In this document: positions 1 through 11,410 of the stretch, piece by piece | Position numbering within the stretch: position 1 is the first letter of the stretch | How the letters are laid out: each line of letters opens with the position of its first letter | Source of the DNA: Nocardioides exalbidus | GTDB taxonomy: Bacteria; Actinomycetota; Actinomycetes; Propionibacteriales; Nocardioidaceae | Direction of reading: 5' to 3' | Assembly: GCF_900105585.1 (NCBI RefSeq) | Contig: NZ_FNRT01000002.1 | Coordinates: 2,170,001 to 2,234,000 of the forward strand | Length of the DNA stretch: 64,000 nt | Made by a program: the position numbers and the translations under genes | Notes under the pieces: generated by a model | Told to the model about the DNA's origin: nothing | Databases searched by the model: none | The model's input: the letters and a program-made list of their open reading frames with translations, nothing else

Positions 1-446
1 TCATGACGCTGATGCCGACCTTCCTGGCCGGCGCCAACTGGGTGATGCACTCCGCCGGCTGGCTCGAGGGCGGCCTGGTCGCCGGCTACGAGAAGTTCAT
101 CGTCGACATCGAGCTGCTGCAGATGCTCCAGCACGAGTTCACGCCCCTGGAGATCGACGAGGCGTCGATGGCCTTCGACGCCCACCAGGAGGTCGGCCAC
201 GGTGGTCACTTCCTCGGCGCGATGCACACGATGGAGCGCTTCCGCACCTGCTTCTACCGCCCGCTCCTCTCCTCCTCGGAGAACTACGAGCGCTGGATGC
301 GCAACGGCGGCAACGACGCCAACGACCGCGCCACCGTCGAGTACCAGAAGACGCTGGAGGCCTACGAGCAGCCCGCGATCGACGACGCGGTCCGCGAGGA
401 GCTCGAGGACTACGTCATCCGTCGCCGCGCGGAGCTCGGCGACTGA
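1..446 (+). CDS. MttB-family corrinoid methyltransferase, C-terminal part
   Basis: Only the last roughly 147 codons are present; the reading frame is open to the left edge, so the start lies outside. The residues resemble the C-terminus of trimethylamine/glycine-betaine:corrinoid methyltransferases, which move a methyl group from a quaternary or tertiary amine to a corrinoid protein. The family is usually about 480-500 aa. The position where pyrrolysine would occur in true trimethylamine enzymes is upstream, so the substrate cannot be decided here. Betaine uptake, dimethylglycine oxidation and folate C1 genes nearby favour a glycine-betaine (MtgB-like) role, which is an inference. The stop TGA abuts the stop of the convergent hydrolase gene with no spacer. 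Confidence 0.8.
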   Translation, partial: MTLMPTFLAGANWVMHSAGWLEGGLVAGYEKFIVDIELLQMLQHEFTPLEIDEASMAFDAHQEVGHGGHFLGAMHTMERFRTCFYRPLLSSSENYERWMRNGGNDANDRATVEYQKTLEAYEQPAIDDAVREELEDYVIRRRAELGD

Positions 447-1298
447 TCAGGGCCCCGGCGAACGGGGCGACGCCTCGGAGGCTGCGAGGAACTCCACCAG
501 CCGCGCGGTGAGCTGGGCGGGGGCATCCTCCTGGGCGAGGTGCCCCGCACCCTGCAGCCAGTGCAGCTCGGCGCGGGGGAGGGCGGCGGCGAGCCGCTCG
601 CCCTTCTCCGGCGCGAGCCACGTGTCGTGGGTGCCCCAGCAGACCAGCGTCGGGACGGTGACGTCGGCGTACAACGGTTCGAGCTCGTCGGTCCACCGCT
701 GGTCGTTCTGCGCCATCTGGCGGTAGAGCGCGGCCTGGCCCCGCTCCCCGAGCCACGGCTCCACGAGGGCGTCGAGCACGTCGGCCCGCAGCCCGCGGTG
801 GCTGGCGGTGCCGACGTAGCCGCGCACCAGACCTTCGTGCACCTCGGACGGCAGGGCGGCGAAGACCTCCTCGTGGTCCTGCGCCAGCCGGAACAGCCCG
901 GTGCCCCACGGGCCGTGGGTGACCGCGTCGACGAGCGCGAGCCGGTCGTACGCCGCCCCGTGCAGCAGGTGCGCCCGCAGCGCGACGGCTCCGCCGAAGT
1001 CGTGCGCCACCACGGCGGGTGAGTCGAGTCCCCAGTGGTCGAGCAGCGTCGCGAAGAGCTCGCCCTGTGCGCGCAGCGTGACGTCCTGGCCGCCCCGCTT
1101 CTCCGAGGCGCCGTAGCCCGGCATGTCCCAGACGTGCACCGTGTGGGTGGCGGCCAGCGCTGCCGCGACCTCGCGCCAGACGTAGGACGAGAACGGCGTG
1201 CCGTGCAGCAGCACGACCGGCGGCCCGTCGCCGAACCGGTCCCAGGCCACCTCTCCCTGTGGTCCGGCGAAGCGCTCCGCCAGGGTCCAGCCGGTCAT
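447..1298 (-). CDS. alpha/beta-fold hydrolase with Asp nucleophile (dehalogenase/epoxide-hydrolase type)
   Basis: This 283-aa protein has the oxyanion motif HGTP (32-35), a nucleophile elbow AHDFGG with Asp100 in place of the usual Ser, and a catalytic His253 in GAGHLAQ. Aspartate at the elbow is typical of haloalkane dehalogenases and epoxide hydrolases. It is the last gene of a minus-strand run purU-fhs-hydrolase, starting 10 bp after the fhs stop, so it is probably co-transcribed. The substrate is unknown; nothing in its neighbours explains why a dehalogenase-like enzyme sits with formyl-folate genes. Confidence 0.8.
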   Translation of the reverse strand: MTGWTLAERFAGPQGEVAWDRFGDGPPVVLLHGTPFSSYVWREVAAALAATHTVHVWDMPGYGASEKRGGQDVTLRAQGELFATLLDHWGLDSPAVVAHDFGGAVALRAHLLHGAAYDRLALVDAVTHGPWGTGLFRLAQDHEEVFAALPSEVHEGLVRGYVGTASHRGLRADVLDALVEPWLGERGQAALYRQMAQNDQRWTDELEPLYADVTVPTLVCWGTHDTWLAPEKGERLAAALPRAELHWLQGAGHLAQEDAPAQLTARLVEFLAASEASPRSPGP

Positions 1299-1308
1299 GG
1301 GAGCCTCC

Positions 1309-2988
1309 TCAGCTGAGGCCGATGATGGTGCCGTCCTCGGCCAGGTCGATCCGGGCCGCCGACGGGTCGCGGGGCAGTCCGGGCATGGTCATCATGTCGC
1401 CGCACACCACGACGACGAAGCCGGCGCCGGCCGAGAGGCGTACCTCCCGGACGTGCAGCTCGTGGCCCGAGGGCGCGCCGAGCGAGGTCGGGTCGGTGGA
1501 GAAGGAGTACTGCGTCTTGGCCACGCAGACCGGCAGCCCACCGAAGCCGTCCTTCTCGATGCGCTGCAGCCGGCGTCGCGCCTTCGCCTCCCAGGTCACC
1601 TGCCCGGCGCCGTAGAGCCTGGTGGCGATCGCCTCGACCTTCGCGGTCAGCGGCAGGTCGTCGTCGTAGGTGAAGGAGAACTCGTACGGCGACGGCTCGG
1701 CCAGCGTGGCCAGCACCCCTTCTGCCAGCGCCGTGGCACCCGGCCCGCCGTCGGCGAAGTGGGTGGCCGGGAAGGCGCGCACGCCCTCGTCGGCGACGAG
1801 CTCGACGACCCGGGCGACCTCCGCGTCGGTGTCGGTGGGGAAGCGGTTGACCGCGACCACGGCGGGGATGCCGTAGACGTTGCGGATGTTGGCGAGGTGG
1901 CGGCGCAGGTTGGCCATGCCGGCCTCGACTGCTCCGATGTCCTCGGTGCCGAGGTCGGCGAGCGCCACGCCCCCGTGGTACTTCAGGGCCCGGACTGTCG
2001 CGACCACGACGGCCACGTCGGGTCGCAGCCCGGACTTGCGGCACTTGATGTCGACGAACTTCTCCGCACCGAGGTCCGCGCCGAAGCCGGCCTCGGTGAC
2101 GACGATGTCGGCGAGCCGGAGCCCGGCCCGGGTCGCCATGACCGAGCTGCAGCCGTGCGCGATGTTGGCGAACGGTCCGCCGTGGACGAACGCGGGGGCG
2201 CCGCCGAGCGTCTGCACGAGGTTGGGCGCGAGGGCGTCGCGCAGGAGCACCGACATCGCCCCGTCCGCGCCGAGCTCGCGCGCGGTCACCGGCACCATCG
2301 CCCGGGTGTAGCCGATGACGATGTCGCCGATGCGCCGCTTGAGGTCGCCCCACGACTCGGTGAGGCAGAAGATCGCCATCAGCTCCGAGGCGACGACGAT
2401 GTCGAAGCCGTCCTCGCGCGGGAAGCCGTTGGCGTGGCCGCCCATGGCGACGACGACCTCGCGCAGCGCGCGGTCGTTGGTGTCGAGCACCCGCTTCCAC
2501 GTCACGCTGCGGACGTCGATGTCGAGCTCGTTGCCGTGGTGGACGTGGTTGTCGATGAGGGCGGCCAGCAGGTTGTTGGCCGCGGCGATCGCCGCGAAGT
2601 CGCCGGTGAAGTGGAGGTTGATGTCACTCATCGGCACGACCTGGCTGAAGCCGCCGCCGGCGGCGCCGCCCTTCATCCCGAAGACCGGCCCCATCGACGG
2701 CTCGCGCAGGCACGCCACCGTGCGGTGCCCGAGGCCGTGCAGCGCGTCGGTCAGCCCGACAGTGGTCGTCGTCTTGCCCTCGCCCGGTGGCGTGGGGGAG
2801 ATGGCGGTGACCAGCACCAGCTTGCCCAGCGGTCGGTCGACCAGCGACGACAGGTAGCCGATGTCGACCTTCGCCTTGTGGTGGCCGTAGGGGACCAGGT
2901 GCTCCTCGGCGATGCTGAGCGTCTCCTCCGCGACCTCGCGGACGGGACGCAGGACTGCTGCATTGGCGATCTCGATGTCGGACTGCAT
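1309..2988 (-). CDS. fhs: formate-tetrahydrofolate ligase
   Basis: A 559-aa protein of full family length. It links formate and THF with ATP hydrolysis to give 10-formyl-THF, or runs in reverse. The P-loop-like TPPGEGKTT is at residues 66-74, and the N-terminus matches the family. I chose ATG at 2988 because the frame stays open upstream to 3267 only as an overlap into purU. It lies 55 bp downstream of purU on the same strand. Paired with PurU it would balance formyl-THF and formate from methyl-group oxidation. The tandem operator at 3961-3996 controls this transcript if the regulon model is right. Confidence 0.95.
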   Translation of the reverse strand: MQSDIEIANAAVLRPVREVAEETLSIAEEHLVPYGHHKAKVDIGYLSSLVDRPLGKLVLVTAISPTPPGEGKTTTTVGLTDALHGLGHRTVACLREPSMGPVFGMKGGAAGGGFSQVVPMSDINLHFTGDFAAIAAANNLLAALIDNHVHHGNELDIDVRSVTWKRVLDTNDRALREVVVAMGGHANGFPREDGFDIVVASELMAIFCLTESWGDLKRRIGDIVIGYTRAMVPVTARELGADGAMSVLLRDALAPNLVQTLGGAPAFVHGGPFANIAHGCSSVMATRAGLRLADIVVTEAGFGADLGAEKFVDIKCRKSGLRPDVAVVVATVRALKYHGGVALADLGTEDIGAVEAGMANLRRHLANIRNVYGIPAVVAVNRFPTDTDAEVARVVELVADEGVRAFPATHFADGGPGATALAEGVLATLAEPSPYEFSFTYDDDLPLTAKVEAIATRLYGAGQVTWEAKARRRLQRIEKDGFGGLPVCVAKTQYSFSTDPTSLGAPSGHELHVREVRLSAGAGFVVVVCGDMMTMPGLPRDPSAARIDLAEDGTIIGLS

Positions 2989-3043
2989 GGGGCTCCCTCG
3001 ATCGGTCCCCGGGCCTCGGGGCGGGGTGGCGCCTGTCGGACGC

Positions 3044-3910
3044 CTAGCGGAAGACGACCGTGCGGTCGCCGTTGCGCAGCACCCGCGACTGGGCGTGCCA
3101 GCGCACCGCTCGCGAGAGCACCTGCGCCTCCACGTCGCGGCCGGCTGCGACGAGCTGGTCCTGGTCGTAGTTGTGGTCGACCCGCAGGACGTCCTGCTCG
3201 ATGATCGGGCCCTCGTCGAGGTCGCCGGTGACGTAGTGGGCGGTCGCGCCCACCAGCTTGACGCCACGGTCGAAGGCCTGGTGGTAGGGCTTGGCGCCCT
3301 TGAAGCTCGGCAGGAACGAGTGGTGGATGTTGATCGCGCGACCGGAGAGCTGGCGGCACAGGTCGTCGGTGAGCACCTGCATGTAGCGCGCGAGAACGAC
3401 CAGGTGGGTGCCGGTCTCGTCGACGAGCTCCATCAGCTGCTTCTCGGCGTCGACCTTGGTCTCCGGCGTCACCGGGATGTGGTGGAACTCGAGGCCGTAG
3501 GACTTCACGAGGGCCTCGGCGTCGGGGTGGTTGGACACGACCGCCGGGATCTCGATCTGCAGCGCCCCGGTGCTGGCGCGGAAGAGGAGGTCGTTGAGGC
3601 AGTGCAGGTGCTTGGAGACCATGATCAGCGTGCGGTAGGGCGCGGCGGCCGACCACAGCTCGTAGGTCATCTCGCGCTGCTCCGCGATCGCGGCGAACTT
3701 CGCGCGGAGCTCGTCGGCGCCGGCGGCCGCGGGGGCGTCGAACCCGATCCGCATGAAGAAGCGATCGGTCAGGCGGTCCCAGAACTGCTGGCTCTCGACG
3801 ATGTTCGCACCCTGCTCGACGAGGAAGCCGGAGACGGCATGGACGATGCCGGGCCGGTCCGGGCACGAGAGGGTGAGGACGTACTCGGATCCGATGGGAC
3901 CCTGGACCAT
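3044..3910 (-). CDS. purU: formyltetrahydrofolate deformylase
   Basis: A 288-aa protein that hydrolyses 10-formyl-THF to formate and THF. An N-terminal ACT domain (about residues 8-85) is followed by a formyltransferase-fold domain with the catalytic triad Asn194 and His196 (in INIHHSF) and Asp232 (in LDEGP). It is the first gene of the minus-strand operon with fhs and the hydrolase, divergent from the IclR gene. A GGAG ribosome site precedes the ATG. In betaine- or sarcosine-degrading actinobacteria, purU recycles THF loaded with methyl carbon; the context here supports that use rather than purine synthesis. Confidence 0.95.
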   Translation of the reverse strand: MVQGPIGSEYVLTLSCPDRPGIVHAVSGFLVEQGANIVESQQFWDRLTDRFFMRIGFDAPAAAGADELRAKFAAIAEQREMTYELWSAAAPYRTLIMVSKHLHCLNDLLFRASTGALQIEIPAVVSNHPDAEALVKSYGLEFHHIPVTPETKVDAEKQLMELVDETGTHLVVLARYMQVLTDDLCRQLSGRAINIHHSFLPSFKGAKPYHQAFDRGVKLVGATAHYVTGDLDEGPIIEQDVLRVDHNYDQDQLVAAGRDVEAQVLSRAVRWHAQSRVLRNGDRTVVFR

Positions 3911-3960
3911 GGTGTCTCCTGAGCGAGATGGGGCGGGATGGGGGCGAGCGGCGCTCCATT

Positions 3961-3996
3961 GTTGCGTCCGACGAAACGCAGTCTGCGATACGCAAC
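3961..3996. promoter_or_regulatory. tandem operator between purU and iclR
   Basis: Two 17-bp boxes lie 19 bp apart. Box 1 (3961-3977) is GTTGCG-tccga-CGAAAC, one mismatch from a perfect palindrome. Box 2 (3980-3996) is AGTCTG-cgata-CGCAAC, with an intact right arm only. The same pair geometry occurs at 4917, 12486 and 14333. The iclR -10 hexamer TAGTGT (4020-4025) is 7 nt before its ATG, so iclR is probably leaderless and box 2 falls in its -35 zone, consistent with autoregulation. Binding by the IclR protein is inferred. Confidence 0.7.
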
Positions 3997-4032
3997 AGCC
4001 TTCGCGCTAGAGGCTGCGCTAGTGTCCCGGAC

Positions 4033-4851
4033 ATGACGGACGTGGTCGACGGCCGTGGCCGGAGCGAGGAGGTCGTCTCCCCGAGCTCTGCGGTCACCGG
4101 TGCGGGGGTGCAGTCGGTCGACCGTGCCCTGGCCATCCTGGAGGTGCTCGCCCGCACCGGCGAGTCGGGTGTCACCGAGATCGCCGGCGAGCTCGGGGTG
4201 CACAAGAGCACCGCGTTCCGGCTGGTCGCGACGCTCGAGGCGCACCGCCTGGTGGAGCAGACCACCGACCGCGGCCGCTACCGGCTCGGGATGGGCATCC
4301 TCCGCCTCGCCGGCGCCACGACCGCCCGCCTCGACCTGGTGCAGGAGGCCCGCCCGCTCACCCGCCAGCTCGCCGCGGACACCGGCGAGACGGTCAACAT
4401 CGCTGTCCTGTCCGACCACTCCGCGCTCTACCTCGACCAGGTCGCCGGCTCGTCGGCGCTCCAGCCGCACAACTGGGTCGGGCAGCACATCCCGCTCCAC
4501 GCCACCAGCAACGGCAAGGTGCTGCTGAGCTGGCTCGACGACGCCGCGCTCGAGACGGCCCTCGGCACCCTGGCGACGTACACCCCCCACACGATCACGG
4601 CGCGCGACGACCTGCGCGACGAGCTCGCCCAGGTGCGCGACCAGGGCTACGCCGTCGCGATCGACGAGCTCGAGGTCGGCCTCACGGCCGTCGCCGCGCC
4701 GATCCGCAACGCGCACGGCGACGTCGTCGCCTCGATCAGCGTCTCCGGCCCGTCGTTCCGCCTCACCCAGGAGCGGGTGCCCGAGGTCGTGCGCCAGGTG
4801 CGCGAGGCCGCCGTCGAGGTGTCGCACCGACTGGGCTGGGGTCACCGCTAG
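4033..4851 (+). CDS. IclR-family transcriptional regulator
   Basis: A 272-aa protein with an N-terminal winged helix (about residues 28-90; recognition segment GVHKSTAFRLV) and a C-terminal IclR effector-binding domain. The frame is open upstream to 3928, but ATG at 4033 is preferred because TAGTGT at 4020-4025 gives a leaderless start there and the upstream residues are not family-like. It sits between the folate operon and the betaine operon and is the only regulator gene in the 18-kb block. It is the natural candidate to bind the four GTTGCG-N5-CGCAAC operator pairs. Its effector is unknown; betaine, dimethylglycine or a relative are plausible. Confidence 0.92.
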   Translation: MTDVVDGRGRSEEVVSPSSAVTGAGVQSVDRALAILEVLARTGESGVTEIAGELGVHKSTAFRLVATLEAHRLVEQTTDRGRYRLGMGILRLAGATTARLDLVQEARPLTRQLAADTGETVNIAVLSDHSALYLDQVAGSSALQPHNWVGQHIPLHATSNGKVLLSWLDDAALETALGTLATYTPHTITARDDLRDELAQVRDQGYAVAIDELEVGLTAVAAPIRNAHGDVVASISVSGPSFRLTQERVPEVVRQVREAAVEVSHRLGWGHR

Positions 4852-4864
4852 GTCACGGTGTGAC

Positions 4865-4889
4865 GGTCACCCTTGACGAGGGGGTGTCC
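4865..4889 (+). terminator. weak hairpin after iclR
   Basis: GGTCACCC (4865-4872) pairs with GGGTGTCC (4882-4889) with one mismatch, 14 nt after the iclR stop. The loop begins with TTGACG, which could serve as the -35 of the next operon. There is no T-tract, so terminator activity is uncertain. Confidence 0.4.
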
Positions 4890-4916
4890 TCGCAGCATCC
4901 TTCGGGTGTCCTGCTG

Positions 4917-4952
4917 GTTGCGCTCGGAGCATCCGGTTGCGACATACGCAAC
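4917..4952 (+). promoter_or_regulatory. tandem operator upstream of the aldehyde dehydrogenase operon
   Basis: Box 1 (4917-4933) is GTTGCG-ctcgg-AGCATC. Box 2 (4936-4952) is GTTGCG-acata-CGCAAC, a perfect 6-bp inverted repeat with a 5-bp spacer. The boxes begin 19 bp apart with a 2-bp gap. Box 2 ends 26 bp before the GTG start at 4979, so a bound dimer of dimers would cover the transcription start region. A TTGACG at 4873-4878 is a possible -35, with no clear -10. Confidence 0.75.
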
Positions 4953-4978
4953 GTACTCGAGCCGAGGGTGGTCAGCGC

Positions 4979-6487
4979 GTGCCGGATCTCTACGTCGATG
5001 GAGCGTGGGTGTCCGCGCGCGCCGGAGGCCGCCGGGAGATCCGCTGCCCCGCTGACGGGACGCTCGTCGCCGAGGTCGACGAGGCCGACTCGGGCGACAC
5101 CGAAGCCGCCGTCGCCGCCGCGCACGCCGCCTTCCACGAGGGACCGTGGCCGACGACGTCGAGCCGCGAGCGGGGCGACCTGCTGCTCCGCCTGGCCGAC
5201 CTGCTCGAGCGCGACACCGACGACATCGCCCGGATGGAGTCGCTCGACACCGGCAAGCGCTTCGTCGAGGGGCAGTACGACGTCGCCGACGTGGTCTCCG
5301 TCTTCCGGCACTACGGCCGCATCGCCGCCGAGGAGTCCGGCCGGATGGTCGACACCGGCAGCGCCGAGGTCGTCAGCCGCATCGTCCACGAGCCGATCGG
5401 CGTCTGCGGCCTGATCACGCCGTGGAACTACCCCCTGCTCCAGGTGTCGTGGAAGGTCGCGCCGTGCCTGGCCGCGGGCAACACGTTCGTCCTGAAGCCG
5501 AGCGAGCTCACGCCCCACTCGGCGATCCACCTGATGCGGCTGCTCGAGGAGGCCGGGCTCCCGGCCGGCGTCGGCAACCTCGTCCTCGGCGCGGGTGCGA
5601 CCGCGGGTGCGCCGCTGTCGACGGACCCGCGCGTCGACATGGTGTCCTTCACCGGCGGGCTCGAGACCGGCCGCCGGATCGCCGCGGCCGCGGCCCCGAC
5701 GGTGAAGAAGGTGGCCCTCGAGCTCGGCGGCAAGAACCCCAACATCGTCTTCGCCGACGCCGACCTCGAGGTCGCGCTCGACTACGCGCTCACCGCCGTC
5801 TTCCTCCACTCCGGCCAGGTCTGCTCGGCCGGTGCGCGACTGCTCGTCGAGGAGTCGATCCACGACTCGTTCGTCGACCAGCTCGTCGAGCGTGCGCGGC
5901 GGATCCGCCTCGGTGGCCCGTTCGACGAGGCTGCCGAGACCGGGCCGCTGACCAGCGCTGTGCACCGCGAGAAGGTCGAGGCGTACGTCGCCGCCGGGCT
6001 CGCCGAGGGCGCGGTGCTGCGCTGCGGTGGCGCCCGTCCCGACGACCCGGCGCTGGCCGACGGCTTCTACTACCTCCCGACGGTGCTCGACGGCTGCACG
6101 ACCTCGATGTCGGTCACCCAGGACGAGTCCTTCGGCCCGGTGCTCACCGTCGAGACGTTCCGCGACGAGGACGAGGCCGTCACGATCGCCAACGACAGCA
6201 TCTACGGCCTCGCCGGCGCGGTCTGGACCCAGGACGCCGGCCGTGGCCAGCGCGTCGCGGGCCGGCTGCGGATGGGCACGGTCTGGATCAACGACTACCA
6301 CCCCTACGTGCCGCAGGCCGAGTGGGGCGGCTACAAGCAGTCGGGCACCGGACGCGAGCTCGGCCTCGCCGGGCTCGAGGAGTACCGCGAGACCAAGCAC
6401 GTCTGGCACAACATCAGGCCGGCCGTGCAGCACTGGTTCTCGCCGGACCGGTCGAACAAGACCACTGAGTCGGAGCAGGCGGACTAG
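4979..6487 (+). CDS. betaine-aldehyde-dehydrogenase-like aldehyde dehydrogenase
   Basis: A 502-aa NAD(P)-dependent aldehyde dehydrogenase with PWN (148-150), catalytic Glu248 in LELGG and nucleophile Cys282 in GQVCSAG. It probably converts betaine aldehyde to glycine betaine, because the next gene, 2 nt on, is a choline-dehydrogenase-like oxidase and the operon ends with a betaine ABC transporter. I chose GTG at 4979, preceded by a GAGGGTGG ribosome site. A TTG at 4937 in the same frame lies inside the operator and is rejected. Other substrates in the ALDH superfamily cannot be excluded. Confidence 0.88.
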   Translation: MPDLYVDGAWVSARAGGRREIRCPADGTLVAEVDEADSGDTEAAVAAAHAAFHEGPWPTTSSRERGDLLLRLADLLERDTDDIARMESLDTGKRFVEGQYDVADVVSVFRHYGRIAAEESGRMVDTGSAEVVSRIVHEPIGVCGLITPWNYPLLQVSWKVAPCLAAGNTFVLKPSELTPHSAIHLMRLLEEAGLPAGVGNLVLGAGATAGAPLSTDPRVDMVSFTGGLETGRRIAAAAAPTVKKVALELGGKNPNIVFADADLEVALDYALTAVFLHSGQVCSAGARLLVEESIHDSFVDQLVERARRIRLGGPFDEAAETGPLTSAVHREKVEAYVAAGLAEGAVLRCGGARPDDPALADGFYYLPTVLDGCTTSMSVTQDESFGPVLTVETFRDEDEAVTIANDSIYGLAGAVWTQDAGRGQRVAGRLRMGTVWINDYHPYVPQAEWGGYKQSGTGRELGLAGLEEYRETKHVWHNIRPAVQHWFSPDRSNKTTESEQAD

Positions 6488-6489
6488 TC

Positions 6490-8225
6490 ATGGCAGCGGA
6501 TCGGTACGACGTCGTCATCGTGGGTGGAGGGTCGGCCGGCAGCGCGCTCGCCAACCGGTTGTCCGCCGATCCCTCGACCTCGGTCCTGGTGCTGGAGGCC
6601 GGTCGCACCGACCGCTTCGACCCGCTGATCCACGCGCCGGCCGCGCTGCCGTTCCCGATCGGCAACCCGCTCTACGACTGGAAGTACGAGTCGGAGCCGG
6701 AGCCCGCGATGGGCGGTCGCCGGGTCTACCACGCGCGCGGCAAGGTGCTCGGCGGCTCGTCGTCGATCAACGGCATGATCTTCCAGCGCGGCAACCCGAT
6801 GGACTACGAGCGCTGGGCGGCAGAGCCCGGCATGGAGTCGTGGGACTACCTGCACTGCCTGCCGTACTTCCGCCGGATGGAGTCGCTGATCCTGCCCGAC
6901 GGCATGGTCGGCGCGGACGCCTGGCGCGGTGGCTCCGGTCCGCTCAAGCTGGAGCGCAGCCCGGCCACCAACCCGCTCTTCAGCGCGTTCTTCGAGTCCA
7001 CGACCCAGGCCGGCTACCACCTGACCGACGACGTCAACGGCTACCGGCAGGAGGGCTTCGGCCGCTTCGACCGCAACATCGTCAAGGGCGTGCGGATGTC
7101 GGCGGCGCGCGCCTACCTGCACCCGGTGATGAGCCGGAAGAACCTCACGGTCGAGACCTTCGCGCACGCGACGAAGGTCCGGTTCGAGGGCAGGCGTGCG
7201 GTCGGCGTGGAGTACCTCCGCGCCGGGCGCAAGCACCACTACGTGGCTGCGGGCGAGGTGATCCTCTGTGGGGGTGCGATCAACTCGCCGCAGCTGCTCC
7301 AGCTGTCGGGCATCGGCAACCCCGAGCACCTCGAGCCGCTCGGCGTGGAGATGGTGCACGACCTGCCGGGCGTGGGGGAGAACCTCCAGGACCACCTCGA
7401 GGTCTACATCCAGTACTCCTCGCTCCAGCCGGTCTCGATCGTCGAGGGCCTCAAGTGGCGCAACCGCCCGCTCGTCGGTCTCGAGTGGCTGCTCAAGCGC
7501 ACAGGCACGGCCGCGTCGAACCACTTCGAGGGCGGCGGGTTCGCCCGGTCCAACGACGACGTCGACTGGCCCAACCTGATGTTCCACTTCCTGCCGATCG
7601 CGATCCGCTACGACGGCTCGCCGGCGCCCGGCCAGGACAAGTACGCCCACGGCTACCAGGTCCACATCGGACCGATGTACGCCGACACCCGCGGCTGGGT
7701 GCGGATCGCCTCGACCGATCCGAGGCAGAAGCCGAAGATGCTCTTCAACTACCTCTCGACCGACAACGACAAGCGCGAGTGGATCGAGGCGGTGCGCGTC
7801 GCGCGCACCATCCTCAACCAGCCGGCGATGGCACCGTTCAACGGCGGGGAGATCTCGCCCGGCCCGTCGGTCGAGACCGACGAGGAGATCCTCGAGTGGG
7901 TCCGCAAGGACTCCGAGACGGCCCTGCACCCGTCGTGCACGGCGAAGATGGGGACCGACGAGATGTCCGTCGTCGACCCCACGAGCATGAAGGTCCACGG
8001 CACCGAGGGACTCCGCGTCGTCGACGCGTCGGTCTTCCCGTTCGTCACCAACGGCAACATCTACGCCCCCGTGATGATGGTCGCCGAGAAGGCAGCCGAC
8101 CTCATCTTGGGTAACTCTCCGCTCCCGCCCGCCGACGTGCCCTACTACCGGCACCGTGCCGGCATGCCGCTCTACCCGCCCGGCGACCCCCGCAACGGCG
8201 GGACCTCCATCCCCGAGGAGTCCGC

Positions 8226-8229
<4 letters not shown>
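6490..8229 (+). CDS. choline-dehydrogenase-like GMC oxidoreductase
   Basis: A 579-aa FAD enzyme of the glucose-methanol-choline family. The dinucleotide-binding motif GGGSAGS is at 12-18, the GMC signature region is around [13 protein letters not shown], and the C-terminal catalytic pair lies in [10 protein letters not shown] and TNGNIYAP. With the upstream aldehyde dehydrogenase it would oxidise choline to betaine. It starts 2 nt after the previous stop and its own stop overlaps the next start (ATGA), so it is translationally coupled on both sides. GMC enzymes vary in substrate; choline is inferred from context. Confidence 0.88.
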
Positions 8230-9247
<1,018 letters not shown>

Positions 9248-9251
<4 letters not shown>

Positions 9252-11359
9252 GCCAGCCGACCACGGCTGGCTCCGGCATCGCCGCGCGAGGCATCGTCGA
9301 GACCGAGAAGCTCAACCACCCGAAGGACAAGCGACCCGTCGAGCCGGGTGCGGCGCCGCCGGTCGTCGAGGACTCGGGCATCAGCCGCTGGATCCCCGCC
9401 CTGGGCGTGATCCTCCTCTGGATCGTCGTGTGGTCCTTCACCAAGGGCACGAACACCCTCGCCCTGCCCGGTCGTGAGCACACCGACCTGCACCAGACCT
9501 TCACCGACTTCAACAACACCCTGCTCGCCAGCCGCGACACCAACCCGGTCATGCAGTCCACCAACTCGATCTCCGAGCTGCTGCGCAACTTCTTCGACTG
9601 GGCCCAGCGGATGCTCGTCCGCCCGAACCTGCCGCGTCCGGTGCCCGAGATCGGCTGGCTCGGCATCGTCGCCCTCGCGACCTGGGTCGGCTACGCGATC
9701 GCGAGCTGGCGGATCGCGCTGCTCGTGCTCGCCTCGTTCCTGTCCTTCGGCGTCTTCGGCTTCTGGCAGGACTCGCTCGACCTGCTGATCGTCACCGGCA
9801 TGGCGGTCGTGATCACGATCCTGGTGGGCCTCCCGCTCGCGGTCCTGGCCGGCACCAACGTGCGCGCCAACCGGGTGATCACCGTCGTGCTGGACTTCAT
9901 GCAGACCATGCCGACCTTCGTCTACCTCGTCCCGGTCGTGCTCTTCTTCGGCATCGGGGTCGGCGGCGCCGTCGTCTCGACGCTCATCTACGCCGTGCCG
10001 CCGATCGTGCGGATCGCGGGCTTCGGCATCCGCGAGGTGTCGACCACGACGATCGAGGCCACGGACTCGGCCGGCCAGACCTACTGGCAGCGCCTGCTGA
10101 AGGTGCAGCTCCCGATGGCGCGCAAGACGATCATCGTCGGCCTCAACCAGACGATCCTGGCGGCGCTGTCGATGGCCACCATCGCGTCCTACATCAACGG
10201 CCCCGGCCTCGGGAAGCCCGTGCTCAACGCGCTCGTCGCCAACGACTTCGGCGGCAGCTTCGTGCCCGGCGTGCTCATCGTGGTGATGGCCGTGATGCTG
10301 GACCGTACGACGACCGCCGCCAGCGAGCGCTCGGAGCGGGTCGCCCGTGGTGGCGGCGGCAACGTCCGGTTGCGCCGGATCCTCCTCGCCGTCACGGGAG
10401 TGGCTGCCCTGGTGTGCGTCTACCTGTCGCGCCTCGAGCTCAGCCTGGCCCAGTTCCCGACCTCCACGCTCGGCAGCACCGTCTCCGACGGGGCGGACGA
10501 CGTGATGGGGAGCATCGTCGACCTGATCGGTGGAGTGACCGAGAGCTTCAGGAACGCGATCAGCTACGGCTTCCTCAACCCGTTGCAGTCCCTGCTGGCC
10601 GAGTCCCCCTGGTGGCTCTCCGGGCTCGGCATCCTGGGTCTCGCGCTGGTCTTCGGCGGTGTGCGGGCGCTGATCACGACGGTCGTGTGCCTCGCGGGCA
10701 TCTGGTACCTCGACCTTTGGCACGACGCGATGCTGACGCTGACGATGGTCCTGGTCGGCACGGTGCTGGTGATGGTGCTGGCCCTGGTGTTCGGCGTGTG
10801 GATGGCGCGCAACCGCTGGATCGACCTCGGCATCCGGCCGCTGCTCGACGCCGGCCAGACCATCCCGCCCTTCGTCTACCTGATCCCGGTGCTCGCCCTC
10901 TTCGGCTCCAGCAGGTTCACCGCGATCGTCGCGGGCGTCGTCTACGCCGCCCCGGCGGCCATCAAGCTCGTCGCCGACGGCGTCAAGGGCGTCTCCCCGA
11001 CCACGATCGAGGCGGGTCGCTCGACCGGTCAGACGACGTGGCAGGAGATCACCAAGGTCCAGCTGCCGATGGCCAAGGGCTCGCTTGTGCTGGCCACCAA
11101 CCAGGGCCTGCTCTACGTCCTGGCGATGGTCGTCATCGGCGGCCTCGTCGGCGCGCAGGCCCTCGGCTACGACGTGGTGCTCGGCATCTCCCGCAGCGAG
11201 GAGTGGGGCAAGGGCGCCGCCGGCGGCCTGACCATCGTGCTCCTCGGCGTGATGCTCGACCGGATCACCCGCGCCGCGGCCGAGGTGCGCCGCGACGACG
11301 GTCCCGGCACCCGTCGTGCCTTCAACGTCCGGCTGCCCATCGGGCCGCCCGGCAGGTAA
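9248..11359 (+). CDS. glycine betaine ABC transporter, two permease domains fused
   Basis: A 703-aa membrane protein holding two complete binding-protein-dependent permease domains in tandem. Each carries the coupling loop for the ATPase: [22 protein letters not shown] in the first half and [22 protein letters not shown] in the second. ProW/OpuAB is normally one such domain that dimerises. The start is ATG 9248, which overlaps the ATPase stop; an in-frame start at 9056 lies inside the ATPase gene and is rejected. The first about 50 residues are soluble and unlike the family. Confidence 0.9.
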
Positions 11360-11410
11360 ACCACCCACGCACCACCCGCCCCCAGAAGAAGCCAGAGAAG
11401 GAGCAGCACC

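Noticed and set aside
2989..3267. N-terminal extension of formate-THF ligase by 93 residues
   Set aside because: It would overlap purU on the same strand and has no similarity to the family; ATG 2988 gives the normal length.
4937..4978. TTG start for the aldehyde dehydrogenase 14 codons upstream
   Set aside because: The codons fall inside the operator palindrome and encode residues unlike the family; GTG 4979 has a proper ribosome site.
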